From Branchiostoma floridae (Eukaryota; Chordata; Leptocardii; Amphioxiformes; Branchiostomatidae), in contig NC_049992.1 of the NCBI RefSeq assembly GCF_000003815.2, forward strand, positions 16,865,751 to 16,929,750: 64,000 bases of DNA, written 5' to 3'. A program made the position numbers and the translations under genes. Under the pieces are notes generated by a model that saw nothing but the letters and a program-made list of their open reading frames with translations, searched no databases and was not told where the DNA came from. Positions 1 through 12,807 of this stretch are shown piece by piece. Positions within the stretch are counted from its first letter, which is position 1. Each line of letters opens with the position of its first letter.

Positions 1-204
1 TGTAGTCAGGACCAGCGAACCGGCCAGCAGGGCCATGTAGACAACTGGACACAACAAGAGATAATAATCTTTAATATACATGTAGTCAGGACCAGCGAAC
101 CGGCCAGCAGGGCCATGTAGACAACTGGACACAACAGGAGATAATATTACAGTCAGGGCCTAGGAACCAGTTAGCATGGCCATGTAAACAACTGGACATA
201 ACAC
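1..204. repeat. 80-bp tandem repeat, three copies
   Basis: Two near-identical copies begin at 1 and 81 with the same start (TGTAGTCAGGACCAGCGAAC). A third, more diverged copy covers about 149-204. The array may continue left of the window. It lies in the DISP3 intron downstream of the exon ending at 450. I see no coding exon between 1 and 449. Confidence 0.85.
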
Positions 205-449
205 TTTATTCTTTAACTTTAAGAACATCAATCGAGAAAAAGTTCAACAAAAGAACGCTGTTCGCTTGCACCCGTGATTTCATAAATAGCAACTCAGGCA
301 TAGAGTGCGTTCTATTTCATTGATGAAAGCCTGTGTGATACAACTAAGAAGCCTTTGTGATATGAAAAAATATCACCCAGTCTGGAACACCCGTATCAAA
401 TGTTTTTGCGGCCCAAGTATGACATAAAAACATGCATCACACAACTTAC

Positions 450-1425
450 CTACAATGGCCCAGCGAGCTTTCACAACAGGAACTGCAACATAGTGGTACA
501 TCAGACCCTGTAGCCTGACCGACAGATGACACCCCTCCTGTTTAATGGAATCTTCCATCCTCTCCCCCTCTTGCTGTAGAATGGGTAAGTCCTCCATGTT
601 CAAGTCTAGGAGCATGACATCATCGTCAGACTGCACATCTGTGAAAAGGTAAGGTTTGAGTTTGAGTTATTCAGATCTACTATGTCCCTGACAAACTACA
701 ACACAGCTATATGTAGTCTTCCTGTGGATGTCCCAGTGGCTCAACTGGTAGTGGCCTAACAGTTGAGCTTCTGATTCCAGTTCAAGTCCAGGCTCAGAAT
801 ACCTCAAAAGGGGCTTCGCTGTCTTTTGGAAGGTACATAACAGTCGTTAGTGGAATACCGCTTGCTACATATTCAGTCAGGTATACACCAGTGGGTCAAT
901 TCTTTTCAATAGGTGTGTTGGCTTCTTTTGAGAGCAGATATTTAATGTTTAAGGCTAATGACTGAAGTTCTCCAAAACACGAACTGCCTGGCACCTTTGA
1001 ACAAACAGACCTACATTATGTATGCCAAAAAAATACTAAAAATCTGGAGGTATACTGTAATTTATTAGATTTTTGCCGTCATTTTATTTTCCAGGTTTTT
1101 GCAGTGACTGCTTAACTGCCAACCTAAAACCGCCGGTATTTCAAATTAACTACACACAGAATGTGATTACAACACTTGAAATTATGCCAACATGTAATTT
1201 TCTTCTTACTGTGCAATTAAATCAATGCAAACTTTAACTTAGACCAAGTTAGAGGTGTTTACAGTACCTTCTACTAGGCCTACTTCCTCCATTGTCAGCA
1301 TAGGGATGTCATCCTCACTGTCCTGACGGCCGCTGCTTTGCTGAGGATCATGGGAAGACAGGAAGCACTCCACATCAGGTGGCAGCTGAAGGTTGTCTGT
1401 AGCTGCACAGCTGCACCTGCAGCAC
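450..1425 (-). CDS. DISP3: DISP3 coding exons 7-8: Cys-rich linker and acidic cytosolic segment
   Basis: Exon 1268-1425 encodes a Cys-rich stretch and then the acidic EDDIPMLTMEE motif. Exon 450-638 encodes VQSDDDVMLLDLNMEDLP and ends at VVKARWAIVG, just before the second-half membrane segments. The acceptor of exon 7 could be any of several nearby AGs (1426 is the most upstream one that fits the phase), so its first residues are uncertain by a few codons. Confidence 0.85.
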
Positions 1426-4400
1426 CTGGGAGGAACCAAACAGCTCTTTTTAACCAAAATTGGGCAAAAATGATTTTCCGCTACCAGCATAATGCATCTA
1501 TTCAAATACACAAAGTCAATATGCTTAGACTTAATTATGGCAGGGTAGTACATGTTGTATTTGATGTTTGTATCATTATTGGCATCATGTTTGCATATAA
1601 GCTGATGAAATGAAGCCTCCCATCTTCTAGGAATCTAGATTCACAACACTTGCACAATCACTAACTATGTACAGTCAAATCTGTTAAAGTGACCACATTC
1701 TGCATTAGGGCCGCACACCTACTTTTTGGCAGTACCCCAGATCATCATACCAGCCAAGATTTACAAATCCGGACTCACCAAACTGGCTGCGAAGTATGAA
1801 CAGTCTGACCCAGGAAATCTTAATCCACGGAACATTTTTTTCAGGAGTTGGATTTTTTGGTTCAAATTGGGATCAAGCTCATGCCTGGCTGAATCCCTAC
1901 TAGCTAATCCTGGTATAAACATGGTGAATGGTTACAGTGGCCAATTAATTGTCTGTGGTGACGATTGTCAGTCTAAGTCAGGGCAACCGAGTTTGTTTCA
2001 GTAAAAATAAGGCTATCAAGTGGTCACTATAGACAGGTTTGACTGTACTTGTACATGTTCTGTTACAGTATACATATACATTGTAGTCATGCGTCTAATG
2101 CAATGTGACTGCATCTATATATTCCATGCTAACCAAGGCTGTGCAGTGCAGACGTACCCAGTACAACATGCAGCCTCACACGATGAGAAGAGCCTGTGCC
2201 AGAAGTTGAGGGTGGGGGGCATGACTAGCACCACCATCAACCAGCAGCTGCTCACAATCAGCGACATGAACAGTCCAAAGTCATGCACAGCCGGGATCTA
2301 ATGGGAAACATGGCAATGGAACACGGTGTGGTCACTGTGGGGTTTTGTGGTGCAACTGCAGGGTGTTTGGCTTAAAAGCTAGAGGTCCTCATGTCATGTT
2401 ACAAATCTTGTGCCCTTGCGAAAGGCACTTAACAGGAGTTTCCTCTCTGCGTACCTGACTCAGGTCAAAGGCATTGAGAGGAGAGGGTTAGGCTCCGCCT
2501 CCCAATACTGTGCCCCAGTGTTCTAGCCTAATCTCCAAGCAGATCCTACAATGGCATTAAATAGTACCAAACTGGCCAGGGAGTGTAGTCAGCCAAGAGG
2601 TGTCCATTTGCCAAACACACTCCTAGGCTGGCTGGCTGAATTTTTTTCCGTCCCCTGAATTCTGAATGGAAATTCCGTAGAAGGCGTGACAATCCTAGGG
2701 GTCTGTTGGTATGCTCTCCAAGAAAATTTTGAAATTTAGACCCTCTGAAATGCTATTTCCTTTATTTTGAGGGGCAGAATTTTGCTGGTAGACTCAGCTT
2801 GGTTCAATTATAATCTTTACATGCCGATTTTTGTCTGTCACAGGGGACGGAAGGTGCACAATTTTTGTCTGTTCCCAGTGCAAAATTCAGTCAAAGGGCG
2901 GAGGGAAGGACAGACGCTGGTTAGAACCATGGCGTGCCCTAGACACAGTGGATAAAAATTACCCACTTAAAAAATGCTACCCTTACCTACATTTTTACCT
3001 TGATGGCTATTGCGCTGAACATGCAAGCATAAACAAAGGACCTCACAAAAGTCCATGAAATATTTAGTGATTCTCGATCATATATCTTGTTTAATCACAG
3101 TTCATTAACCATGCAAACACAGTTTTGATTAACATTTGCGCTTCCACTGATCACTTTTTGCCATGCTACATGTGTATGCATGGTGAACGTGGCTAGCATA
3201 TGGAAAATATGTAACTGCAAAACAAACAGATCAAAAATAAAAACTCTCCGTGCATCTTGCACTAGCCTCTTCTGTGCACTGTCATGTCTGATCAATGCTA
3301 GTTCAACCAACTTAAAAGATTAATCCTTAAAACTGGTTGCCAAGGTACAGAATTTCCCCAATTCTGTTTTCATGTTGATTTTTGGTGACGCCTCAGGGGC
3401 GGAGGCATTTCTTATAGTATTACGATTACTTTATAAAAAATTCAAAAAATTGCACATATGCATTCCCCAAGGAATTTCTTCTGAAGTTGTCTTTCCCATG
3501 GAGGAATTTGGAAAGAACTTTATTCTTTTATTGTGATTCTTTTTGGCAATTTAAACAGGATTATTGTTTGTGCAATCAGTCATCCAATGTTATATTCTAT
3601 CATGGTATTTTTTTGTCTTGCATTATTTATCAATATTTTTCTATACCCAACATATTAGATTGGGAATTGTCTTTACCTGTGAGAACATGTTGGCAGCAAA
3701 GGCTGCTGCTGTAGTGAAGGAGGTGAAGAAGGTGGCTTTTCCCGCGGTCTTTACCGTGTGCGCCATCCTCCGCAGGGGATCCTTCAGGTGTGCCGCCTGA
3801 CGGAAGGTGTTGATGAACACGAACACATCATCCACCCCTGTAGAACAACAAACATAAACTCACATAAATAACATGGGGATGTCCCTGTAGCTCAACTGGT
3901 AGCAGCCTCACAGTCGAGCTCCTGGTTCCAACTACCGGTAGTTCAAGTATCTGGGAGACTTGGGTTCAATCCTTGTCAGGTGGTCCCTTTGCAGAGGTGT
4001 TCACTAGAACAGATTTCTAGCCTCCTTAATACCATTCTAGGAGAGCTAGCATTATATTTGGGGAATATATGGATAATTTATAGATACATGTAGGCAGATA
4101 TGAAAGTTTTGACATATGGGCCAGGTTCTAGTCTGTGTGACACAAAGACTTCTGTCCAGGGCTGTAACTGGCCCCTCCCGAGGCCGGCAGAAGTTGGGCG
4201 GGCTGCTATAAGCGAGATCTAATCAGGCTAGGCAAGGCCCGGCCCATAGATTGAAAATTGCAAATTTAATTTTGACTGTATAGTATCCAATGGGCTCTCA
4301 CCTATTCCGATAATGACGAATGCTGACACTCCGTTCAGGATACCCAGGGCCTTGATCTGAAACACGACCCGGTACAGAAAGAATGCCACCATGAAGCTGA

Positions 4401-7400
4401 GGATGATACTGCACATGCCGAAGAACGTCAGCCAGGCGGAGAAGGACGTCAGCACGAATACGAGCGCACAGATGAGGCAGACACTGATCAGCGCCAGTTT
4501 CACATCGCTCCAGAACGTGCTGAGGACCTCGTAGTCGAAGATGGCCGGACCTCCGTACAGAACACCTACTTCCCTGGAGTAAAAGAAACAAGGGAAATAA
4601 AGAGTCAATATCTGAGCTACCATACAAAAAATAAGTAAATCAAATTTATAGTGCGTTGATGAAATATTTACGATTGTCCATTACGATACTAGAATCTAGA
4701 CATATTGTAAATAATAACCCGAATTGTTGGATTTCTCTTCTTGTGCAATGTTGACGTGCAATATTTTAAAGTGCAATATGAGTAATCCTCAATAACTTTA
4801 TTATGTTTTTAATCCTATTGTAACAACAGAATTTCTCACTTTTATAACATGTTCTAGTGCAGACGATAATTGTTAAACGTTCACCGCAATTCAGTCTTAG
4901 GACTGCAAGTGTGATGTTTTTGTATGTGACCTTTATGTCAAATAAACCATTCAATAAAAATAAGAATAATCTAACTTAGTCCGTAAGCTATCCTTTGGTC
5001 TTAACAGTGGGTTCAATACCTTTACCAAGAAGGGTATGTTATTGTGTGCATGCGCTTGTGGGTCTGTTTGTCTGTGAACAGCATAACTCGAGAAGTCCTT
5101 GATGGATCTTGATAATATTTGGTACTACGTACATCTACATGTATAGAAAGAAGTGATTAGATTATGGGCCCCTTGTGGTGATCTGTGGGACTGCAGCATT
5201 AAATCTAGTTCGAACATCTTGTTTGAATTGTTTTGTTACAAATTAATAATAAAAATGATATGCAAATCCTTTGTAGCATCTAGCTTTGCAGGCCTTGTCA
5301 GTAGACCTAATCCAGCCTCCATTTCCAACCAATTCTAACATTCCACTAGTCTGTGCTGTAATCTCATCCCCACTCAGACATTGATGACCCTCTGGCAAAA
5401 TCCTTATCCTGAAATGCTGGGACCAAAGGAGCACTACAAGCACTGCAAGAGCTGCCCAGCTTTGAAAATTGTCATAGACTGACTTTTCAGCTTTCAAATG
5501 AAGGATGAAATCAGAGTCAACTATCTTGAAGAGGGTATGAGAGCAACACTTAAGGACAAAGGGCTGGCATTTCTTCAAAGGTCCTAGCACTTGATGCGAG
5601 ACCAATAACACTGAGGCAGTAGGCTGGTACACACAAGGTAGAAAAGCAGGTCGACTCTGGAATAAACGTTTTCAAAAGCCTAGCATCGTCCTTTAAATTT
5701 GGGTTTTAAAAGAACCCAACACACAGAGGACCCTGTGTATTTGATCAAAAACACGAGCCATAGCAAAGCAAGCCACATTTCTTTACTGTCAAGCTTTACT
5801 GCGCTTAAGTATGACTGCTCAACTTAAGGATAAATTTGAAGGAACAAAAAGACAAAGGACGTGTCTGAGGTCACAACTGAAGAACGCAACGTGCTACGAT
5901 TAAAAGCTTAATATCTTAAACTGAAAACTTTTCAATCAAGGATAATTTTTGCAGAATACTGTGATACAGTCTTTCAAGTCAGCAGTACTTTTTCTTACCT
6001 TTTCAAATTTTTCCTAATAAACCTTCATGTGCAGTACCCCAAAAAGAAACCATTCTACATGTACTTTTACCCTTTATTCAACACAAGTACCCTGTTTTCT
6101 TTCCTAACAAGGATACTCTACCGATAGTTTTGTATCTGTTTTAAGATCTGGGCCAAACCTGCAAGCAGACTATAAACAGACCTCTGGTGCCAGGCTTTTT
6201 TTTAACCTTGGCAACTTTTCAAACACAGACAAGGAGTGTTGTATGCTGAGTCATAGTAGAACTGACATTGCCAAATGTGTGAAGTGGCATTGCTCTGTTA
6301 ATTTTGAACCTCTTGGACTTATTCCAGACATCTGATACCAATACTGGTACCTTATCGGATGAAAAGAAAATACGTCTTGGAAACACTGAAGGGCTTTCTT
6401 ATCTAAATTATTTGATTCTTCTTAGACAGGAAACATACTGTCTATCGTATCTACTTTTGCCACTTATCCTGACACACAAACCCTGTTCTGTACAATGCTA
6501 CGCCATAAATCATTGATTCTTATCAACAAGTGATTGGACGTTTTTCATCACAGTCTACTACAGTAACTGTTACATTCTGCCAAAACAACCATTGAAAACA
6601 AGTGCTTGCATTCGTGAACTTATTCTGACCTAGCTTTATTGCAAAAAGTGGATTCAGGGGAAGCTATATGGATCAGAAAATCTACTCCAGTCATGAACTG
6701 TGATGAGGGAGGATACAAGGTTTTTCATGTTTGGTACTGCCACCTCAAGTAGAAAAAAGAAGGAGGTCCCATGTTTGAGAAGACCCACACCTCAAGCATT
6801 GGGTGATTGCTAAACAACCCTCCTCAGTTATAGAAAAAGAACAGGGGGCCTTCCAAACATAATTGGATCAGACCTAAGGCTTACAGTCTGGTTTTCTGCA
6901 GCATGTCCATACTGTACAAAACGGGTGTGTTACACCAAAAGACCGAATATAGCAAACAAAGAAACATTGAATTTTGTTCACCTACCTGACTAGACTACAT
7001 TTTGTATACATTGTGAAATGTATGGATGTGTGAACTTAGTCAAAGTCCTTCGGTCACATGATGGTGCATAGGGCAGTGCCCATCTCCTTTTCAGTAGCCC
7101 TGGGCCACACAGTTTTGTGCAATCACTACAGCAGGGGGCTGGTCTACAGGTAGTGGTGTGTGTTCAACTTCCATACTCTTTACCAAATGCTGAGTGCTAA
7201 GCAGAGAAAGCAGCATGTACCATTTTTAAAGTCTTTGGTATGACTCAGCCAGGGTTTGAACTCACGACCTACTGAATGCAAGGCGAACACTCTACCCATT
7301 GCCATTGCACCGGTCTGTGTGAATTTACTTTGAACCTCATCTCACTATGATACTTACTTGGTTGAAACAGAATCCAGGACATCGATGTAGGTGATGACCC

Positions 7401-10141
7401 AGTCTTTAAACTGTTGGTCTTGTTCGTCCTTTCTGTCCGACTTGCTGCGGAATCCCTTCAGCGGCGCTCCGAACGTGATCTCGCTCCTCAGGATCTGACT
7501 CTTCAGGTTCTTCTCATCCATACTCTCATCTACAAACCTGCATAACGTAGGGATACAATTATTGCTATACAATGATAGTTACAAGCAATGTTCTAGCCAG
7601 CCTAAATTTTTTTTCCGTCCTCTGGATTTTTAATGGAAATCCTGTCGAAAGCGCGACAATCGTAGGGGGGTCTGGGGGTATGCTCCCCGGGGAAATTTTG
7701 AGATCAAGACCCTCTGAAATGCTATTTCCTTTATTTTGAGGGGCAAATGTTGCAGGTAGACTCAGCTTGTTTCAAACAGAATCTTGACATGCCAATTTTT
7801 GTCTGTCAAAGGGGACGGAATGGACAAAATTTTTGTCCGTCCCCAGGAATAAAATTCTGTCAAAGGACGGAAGATTGGCTAGAACCCTGACTTCAAGTGC
7901 AGGATAAGCAATCTGATGAGGCCTAAGGGAGCCCAACCAACCCTAGCAAAAACTAGGTTAACTGATAGCACTGGCAACAAGGGACATAAAATTTCTGATT
8001 TGACATTTGACTGATGAAAATGATGAACCATTTTTTAACACGTTCTCAAATTTCTGATGGAACAGAATATTGTGATTGCATAATGTATTATCTGTAAAAT
8101 TGAGAATAATGATATAAAGAATACCAGCATCTGATACACTTCACTTCATAAGTCTTTAAACTATAGTGTCCCAAATGGTCCTTTAATAGGTTCAATAAAA
8201 ATGACTGCCCTCTCACCAGTAAAACGTTGGGTGTGTGAGAGCGAGCATCAGACTTCCCTTCACGCTAGCCAGGTTCTCGCCCAGACCGTCGTACCACACC
8301 TTCCCGTCCCGCTTGGTCGGGAAGAAGTACGTGAGGAGCGAGTTGGGCGGGGCGCAGTTGTCGTACTTCTCCAGGGACTTGTCCTCGCGGATGGAGACAG
8401 GCTTCCAGCAGAAGTCCTGGAAGTGGGTGTGCGTCATGACCTTCTGTTCGACCTTGTGGATTGTCTTGAGACGTTCGGGGGTGAAGATGTTCAGGTCCTC
8501 CTGAAGACAGCGTGTGAAAAAGTTTTTTATTAAGGAGCACAAATCCATTCTATCTTGTCCTTTGAATATTTTTACACACTAAAAAGGAGCACAACACAAA
8601 AGGCTATCTCAAAATAGAATACGAATTATACCTTCACAAGCAGAACTTCCAAATGGTAATATTAGCCTTAACCCTTGATGCACAAATGAAGTAATGGATG
8701 ACATTGTATACATGTACATGTGATGTACCCAATGTCAAAACTCAATGGAAAGAAAAATTATGATCTGGGAGAAAAACAAAACATGTTTTTTTTTTTGCTA
8801 AAACCGGTCCAAAAAAATGGACCTGACAAAATCAGTTGACCGGGTTGTGGACCGAGCAGAAAATGACCGCAGATATTGGAAGGGGTTTACATGTTTTGGC
8901 ACTAATACAGGTTCAAGAAAAAAAAACAGGAGCAAAGTAGAGTTGAGTTTAGAGTTATTTCTACAGTCAAACTTACAGAGTTAAGATGTAGACAGGATTT
9001 TAAAATGCTAGTGGGAGTCAGATACTTGATAGAAAATTGGAACTGTACACTGTTTTGAGTATCGTCCATTTACAAGTTTTCACCGGGAAATCCAACATGG
9101 CCACTGGAAATGGAAAGAGGTTTATTGAAAGCTTCCTTGTGTTGCTCATAATAATGTTCACCTGTGAGTTGATCTTTTCCTAATATGCCACTTGTTTTCT
9201 TGGGTAAGCGATGATGCACTGGTACCCACCACTACCTGATAATAGGATTTGACCATCAGTGTAAGAGTTCTTACCTTGTCTTCCCCCTGTGCTACATAGA
9301 TAATCTGCATCCTCCACCTCGGCTGTGTCTGTGTGTATGCAGTGATGTAAGTATTCCCCGTCCTGTCTCCGGGAGAAAAGTTCCTCTTTATTCTCGATAA
9401 AAGACCTCCTTCTTCCTTTTCCCTCGTTCCTTCGAGTATCTTTTCGAAAGCTTCCTTGTGTTGATCGTAATAACGTTCACCGGTTGATCTTTTCCTAACA
9501 TGCCGCTTGTTTTCTTGGTTTAGCGATGATGATTTCTTGAATAGCCCTTGCATGAGATCTACAAAATCTGATGTTCCACGTTTTGCTACCCTTTTCTTTT
9601 GACGGTGTGTTCTTTGTAGTCTGTGTAATCTCAGAGACTCCAGAAAATCTGGACTTTGTATGGACTGTAAGTCGTCTTTGCTGAGAAATCTGTTTGCTGC
9701 GAGCGTTTCCTCTTCGTGCTCTGCATCCCGCCTTCTCCTCCCGGAGTTCTGCGCGTTCTTGTATTCCTTCAGCGCTGCGATCAGCGAGTCCTCTCGCTCT
9801 GAGGTAATGTGGTTGGGGATCTGGAATGCGTTGAGAGAGATGTCGATCTCGGGCTTCTCGTACGCCAAGAGTGCCACGCAGAGTAGAGCCCCGGGGATCA
9901 CGAAACTCACCACCAAAACCAAAGCGGACGACCACACCTTGGTGAAACACAGAGCTATGTATCTCCAGATGCAAGACAATTCCTCGGTGTCTTCAGCATC
10001 TAGCGGAGTGAGAGTCTGGTAAGCGTTGTTGCCATGGTAACCGTTGTTGGAGTTCCTCTCGGACTCGTGAGCAGAGTCCATGACTACTGTGTCTGACAGC
10101 GGCTGTTGAAGGGCAAACAGGGTCTCGTCCAAAGTAGCCAT
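450..10141 (-). CDS. DISP3: Dispatched homolog 3-like sterol-sensing-domain protein, 5' part of gene (eight coding exons, 750 codons)
   Basis: This is an RND-family multi-pass membrane protein of the Dispatched/Patched group. The sequence most resembles DISP3 (PTCHD2), a sterol-responsive protein of the endoplasmic reticulum and plasma membrane in vertebrates. Coding exons, in order of transcription, are 9275-10141, 8217-8500, 7358-7537, 4302-4573, 3677-3837, 2158-2297, 1268-1425 and 450-638. All have AG/GT borders and phases that join cleanly. Seen in the protein: a hydrophobic segment at about residues 71-93, a large luminal loop, DNLKSQILRSEITFGAPL-type family motifs, then the sterol-sensing domain with the GIGVDDVFVFINTFRQA block that carries the RND acidic pair. 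A Cys-rich linker and an acidic EDDIPML segment follow. The start is the Met at 10,141, 38 bases inside an exon whose acceptor is at 10,180-10,181, so the 5' UTR is spliced. The last exon ends in phase 1 at a GTAAGT donor, so the second half of the protein lies left of the window. DISP1 or DISP2 is less likely because of the GVDD and FINT residues. Confidence 0.93.
726..800 (+). repeat. tRNA-derived SINE head, copy 1
   Basis: GGATGTCCCAGTGGCTCAACTGGTAG resembles a tRNA box A region and AGTTCAAGTCC resembles box B. The same head recurs at about 3876, 33675 and (reversed) 50872. It is not a functional tRNA because no cloverleaf closes. Confidence 0.6.
2158..4573 (-). CDS. DISP3: DISP3 coding exons 4-6: sterol-sensing domain
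   Basis: Exons 4302-4573, 3677-3837 and 2158-2297 encode residues about 444-635. Exon 4 starts with EVGVLYGG and gives three hydrophobic segments (LALISVCLICALVFVLTS and the following ones). Exon 5 opens with GVDDVFVFINTF and holds the TAGKATFFTSFTTAAAFAAN helix. Exon 6, IPAVHDFGLFMSLIVS onward, is too short to stand out as an open frame. I found it by translating the reverse strand between an acceptor at 2298-2299 and a GTACGT donor at 2152-2157. Its 140 bases keep phase with both neighbours. Confidence 0.92.
2621..2928. mobile_element. hAT-type MITE, family 1, copy 1
   Basis: This copy shares TTTTTCCGTCCCCTG, the CCCTCTGAAATGCTATTTCC core and the AGACGCTGGTTAGAACC end with the copies at 7590, 25813 and 36096. 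It lies in a DISP3 intron. Its ends are degenerate and no target duplication is evident. Confidence 0.75.
3876..3995 (+). repeat. tRNA-derived SINE head, copy 2
   Basis: GATGTCCCTGTAGCTCAACT gives box A and GGGTTCAATCC gives box B. It lies in a DISP3 intron. There is no 3' tail that I can delimit. Confidence 0.6.
7060..7315 (-). mobile_element. tRNA-derived SINE, family 2, copy 1
   Basis: Read on the minus strand it begins with a tRNA-like head (box B is GAGTTCAAACC) and continues into a conserved body, CATACCAAAGACTTTAAAAA. It ends in a domain containing GGGCTACTGAAAAGGAGATG. A second copy with a better preserved head is at about 53,270-53,517. Confidence 0.75.
7590..7888. mobile_element. 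hAT-type MITE, family 1, copy 2
   Basis: The ends GTTCTAGCCAGCC and TTGGCTAGAACCCTG are inverted repeats, and TTCCGTCC / GGACGGAA are nested inside them. It lies in the DISP3 intron between coding exons 2 and 3. The flanking 8-mers match only partly, so this is an old insertion. Confidence 0.8.
9127..9216 (-). pseudogene. degenerate duplicate of part of DISP3 coding exon 1, in the adjacent intron
   Basis: About 90 bases (9127-9216) repeat exon bases 9446-9532 with roughly a dozen differences and one small insertion. The shared landmarks are GAAAGCTTCCTTGTGTTG and CTTGTTTTCTTGG. The copy starts 59 bases beyond the donor, in the same orientation. It retains the open frame encoding QENKWHIRKRST, the counterpart of QENKRHVRKRST in the exon, and soon meets a stop. 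Confidence 0.8.
9275..10141 (-). CDS. DISP3: DISP3 coding exon 1: N-terminus, TM1 and first luminal loop
   Basis: This exon encodes residues 1-289. A soluble N-terminus is followed by the first membrane segment (about 71-93) and the family block EIDISLNAFQIPNH at about 98-111. A basic luminal loop comes next and ends with the conserved YITAYTQTQPRWRMQIIYVAQG stretch (residues 265-286). The loop carries four multibasic furin-type sites: RRRR before Asp139, RVAKR before Gly189, VRKR before Ser219 and SRIKR before Asn254. The donor is at 9269-9274. The exon includes 38 bases of 5' UTR up to 10,179. Confidence 0.9.
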
Positions 10142-12807
10142 CCTGCATGCCAGCTTCTTGTACTCTAGTTCCGTACACACTGGGGAAAAAAAGAAACATT
10201 TTTCAAATGTAGAATGAAAAAAGCAGACTGCATTAGAATCATATTATGATATGCCATTTCAATTTGAAAATATTAGCTAAATATTGAACCTATTGGAAAA
10301 CATAAAAATTGCAAAATATAAAAGATATTCTCATGGACAGAAATGAGGGGAATATCATATTGAATAAATCCTTACCAGTTTCTTTTCTACCAGTATCCCA
10401 AGCAGACTAATGTATGAAGCAATGCCTATTCTCTAATAGAAAATTCAAACAGGTCAGGTAGCTAACTTTTCAATTGTGAAAACTGTTTTCCTCAAGTACT
10501 GACTGAGGTGAGCTTTTCCTCAGAAGTTACTAACTCAACCATAAAAAGCAAGTTTTCTGCCACTTCCTGTAAGGCACATATTACACACAACTGTATCATG
10601 TAAACTTCAGGTTCTTAGGTTGTAGTATATAACAAAAAGATGGATGCAGACAGTTCGACTGATGTTTATGTTGCAAAATGTCACACAAAGGCCTACACTT
10701 ACCGTCTAGCTTTTGTCTCAAAAGTAACCTGGCTAATGTTGTCATGGCAACATATATCAACTTACCTAGAAGCATGGGAACAAGTGGTTTTAAGTCTGTG
10801 ATTTTAACATAAGAGTTATTGACCAGCTTTTGATTTATTTTATAAAAAGTATAGTTTTGAAAGAGTAGAAATTTTGTCACTTACGGTTCCAAGCAGTTTT
10901 TTTAACCGCATTTGCAAACACACAAAATAGAATGGCTCTAGGAAAATATAGACTTTTCTAACACTTTTGTAAGTTCTTTTAATTTCCAGGTCTGGTGATA
11001 TATTTCACATTAATGTAAAAATCAGATTGAGTTTACACAAATTTAGCATTGAGGGTGAAACAATCAGAGTAAGACGAAGGTGCATGCGTAGACACTCTTA
11101 TGTGTAAGCAAGGAGGTTAACCTCTTGGTGAAACAATGGAGAGGGGCACAGCAAATTAAAGCAGGAACTTAAGACGCAGCAAAAGGGTTTTACTACCCTT
11201 TGTATCTATATGCCTGTACTTAGCCCGATAGGGCATGAATGTGCAATAAAGGCTATTACTAATTTAATAATCTATGGTATAAGACTCTGTGTCATGTCAA
11301 GAGATTTCAAGAGTCCTTCAAGTCAATACTTCTGGGAGAGTTTAAAGAAAAACAGAGATATCATTCAGCTAAACCTGTTAATCTTTGTGTACAAGGGGTA
11401 CACCATTAGTATACTGTAAACTCATTTACTTTTGCAGTGGTATTATTCTTTGGTGCTCAGGAAAATGAGGTTTTCGCTATGTTTTAGATTTGCAGTTGAA
11501 ATACAGTTACATTGAAAACACATATTTGCAGTGTCAGTGCAGGTCACCAAAAAAATAATCCACTACGAAAGTTTCAAGTCTTAAAATAATTGCTTCGAGT
11601 AGGCACCTACCAACATTGTGTATGTTGCATTGTGTATATGTTATCTACTCTTATCTCTTAGCAATTAGACAAGAAACTGATACCACCTAGAGTGCAAATA
11701 ACTTTATCTCTAGCTCCTATGCTTATCTGCCTGCGTGTCAACACTTAGCCTTGTTTTAACAATGATAGATACCGATGAAAAGCCATTCCATTCTGCTGCA
11801 TTGTCTAGCTATTGTAATGGAGACAGTTCTGCACAAAACAAGCACAAAATGTTCTTTGCAGGATTTGAACAACAATGGTAACATAATACACATTCAAGCT
11901 GGAAAAATTTCTTACTTTTCAACTACACAGAGCAATATAACGTCCTTATTACTAGTATAAGTTTCCAAGGTACCACTATTTCCTGTACAGTTTAATACAA
12001 GACCTACATTCCATCCACAAAGCAAAATATTAAGAAAATCCATCCGTGCATTATTGAGTTACCTTGTTGAAAACACAGACAGACAGACACACACAAGTGC
12101 TACCAATTGAAAATATACAACCTTGGCAAATGTAATAAAATGATATGCTTGCAGCCATTCTAAACACACACAGCTATTAAACTTTACCCTACTGTACTAC
12201 AAAAGGCAGAAATATCAACTTTTAATGCACAATAAGTTCCAAAGCAATGGTTCCCGAACAAGCCTCACCCTCCCCAGCTAGTCCCTCCTACCAGCTTAAG
12301 GGCTGTAAATGGATCCATCGGATTTACCTTTTCACCTGGGGAAGGTCTGGGTGCATGAATGTCGTTACATTGTTCCACTGTATATACGGTTCCACAGGTG
12401 AACAAAAGGATGCCTGGTTGTACGAGGTACGGAATACTTTGGGCTATTTTGGTGGGAGTCGTTCTAAATCCACCCAGACAATAGTACAATTGGCACCTTT
12501 GTAGCTTTAACCTCTACTGTGACTTGTTATAGGGAGGGGCTGGGGGCATAGGGCATACCACTGAGAGAGGTGCATTCTTAAACTAATTATTTGGCAACTG
12601 GACCAGAACATGTGCCCTTACACAGTACACCTCAGTCTGTGTCTAATGCAAGATCAGATACTGAGGTGTAACATGTCACAAGAGCTCACCTGTGTGTTAC
12701 TAATTGTGTCACGCTTTAAAAAAACATTTGAAATGGGCTTTAAAAACATATAAATGCTGGGGCCAGTTTAAATGTACCTAATACAAAATGTGGAAATATT
12801 CTGATGG

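Noticed and set aside
8201-8533. 110-codon plus-strand frame
   Set aside because: Antisense shadow of DISP3 coding exon 2.
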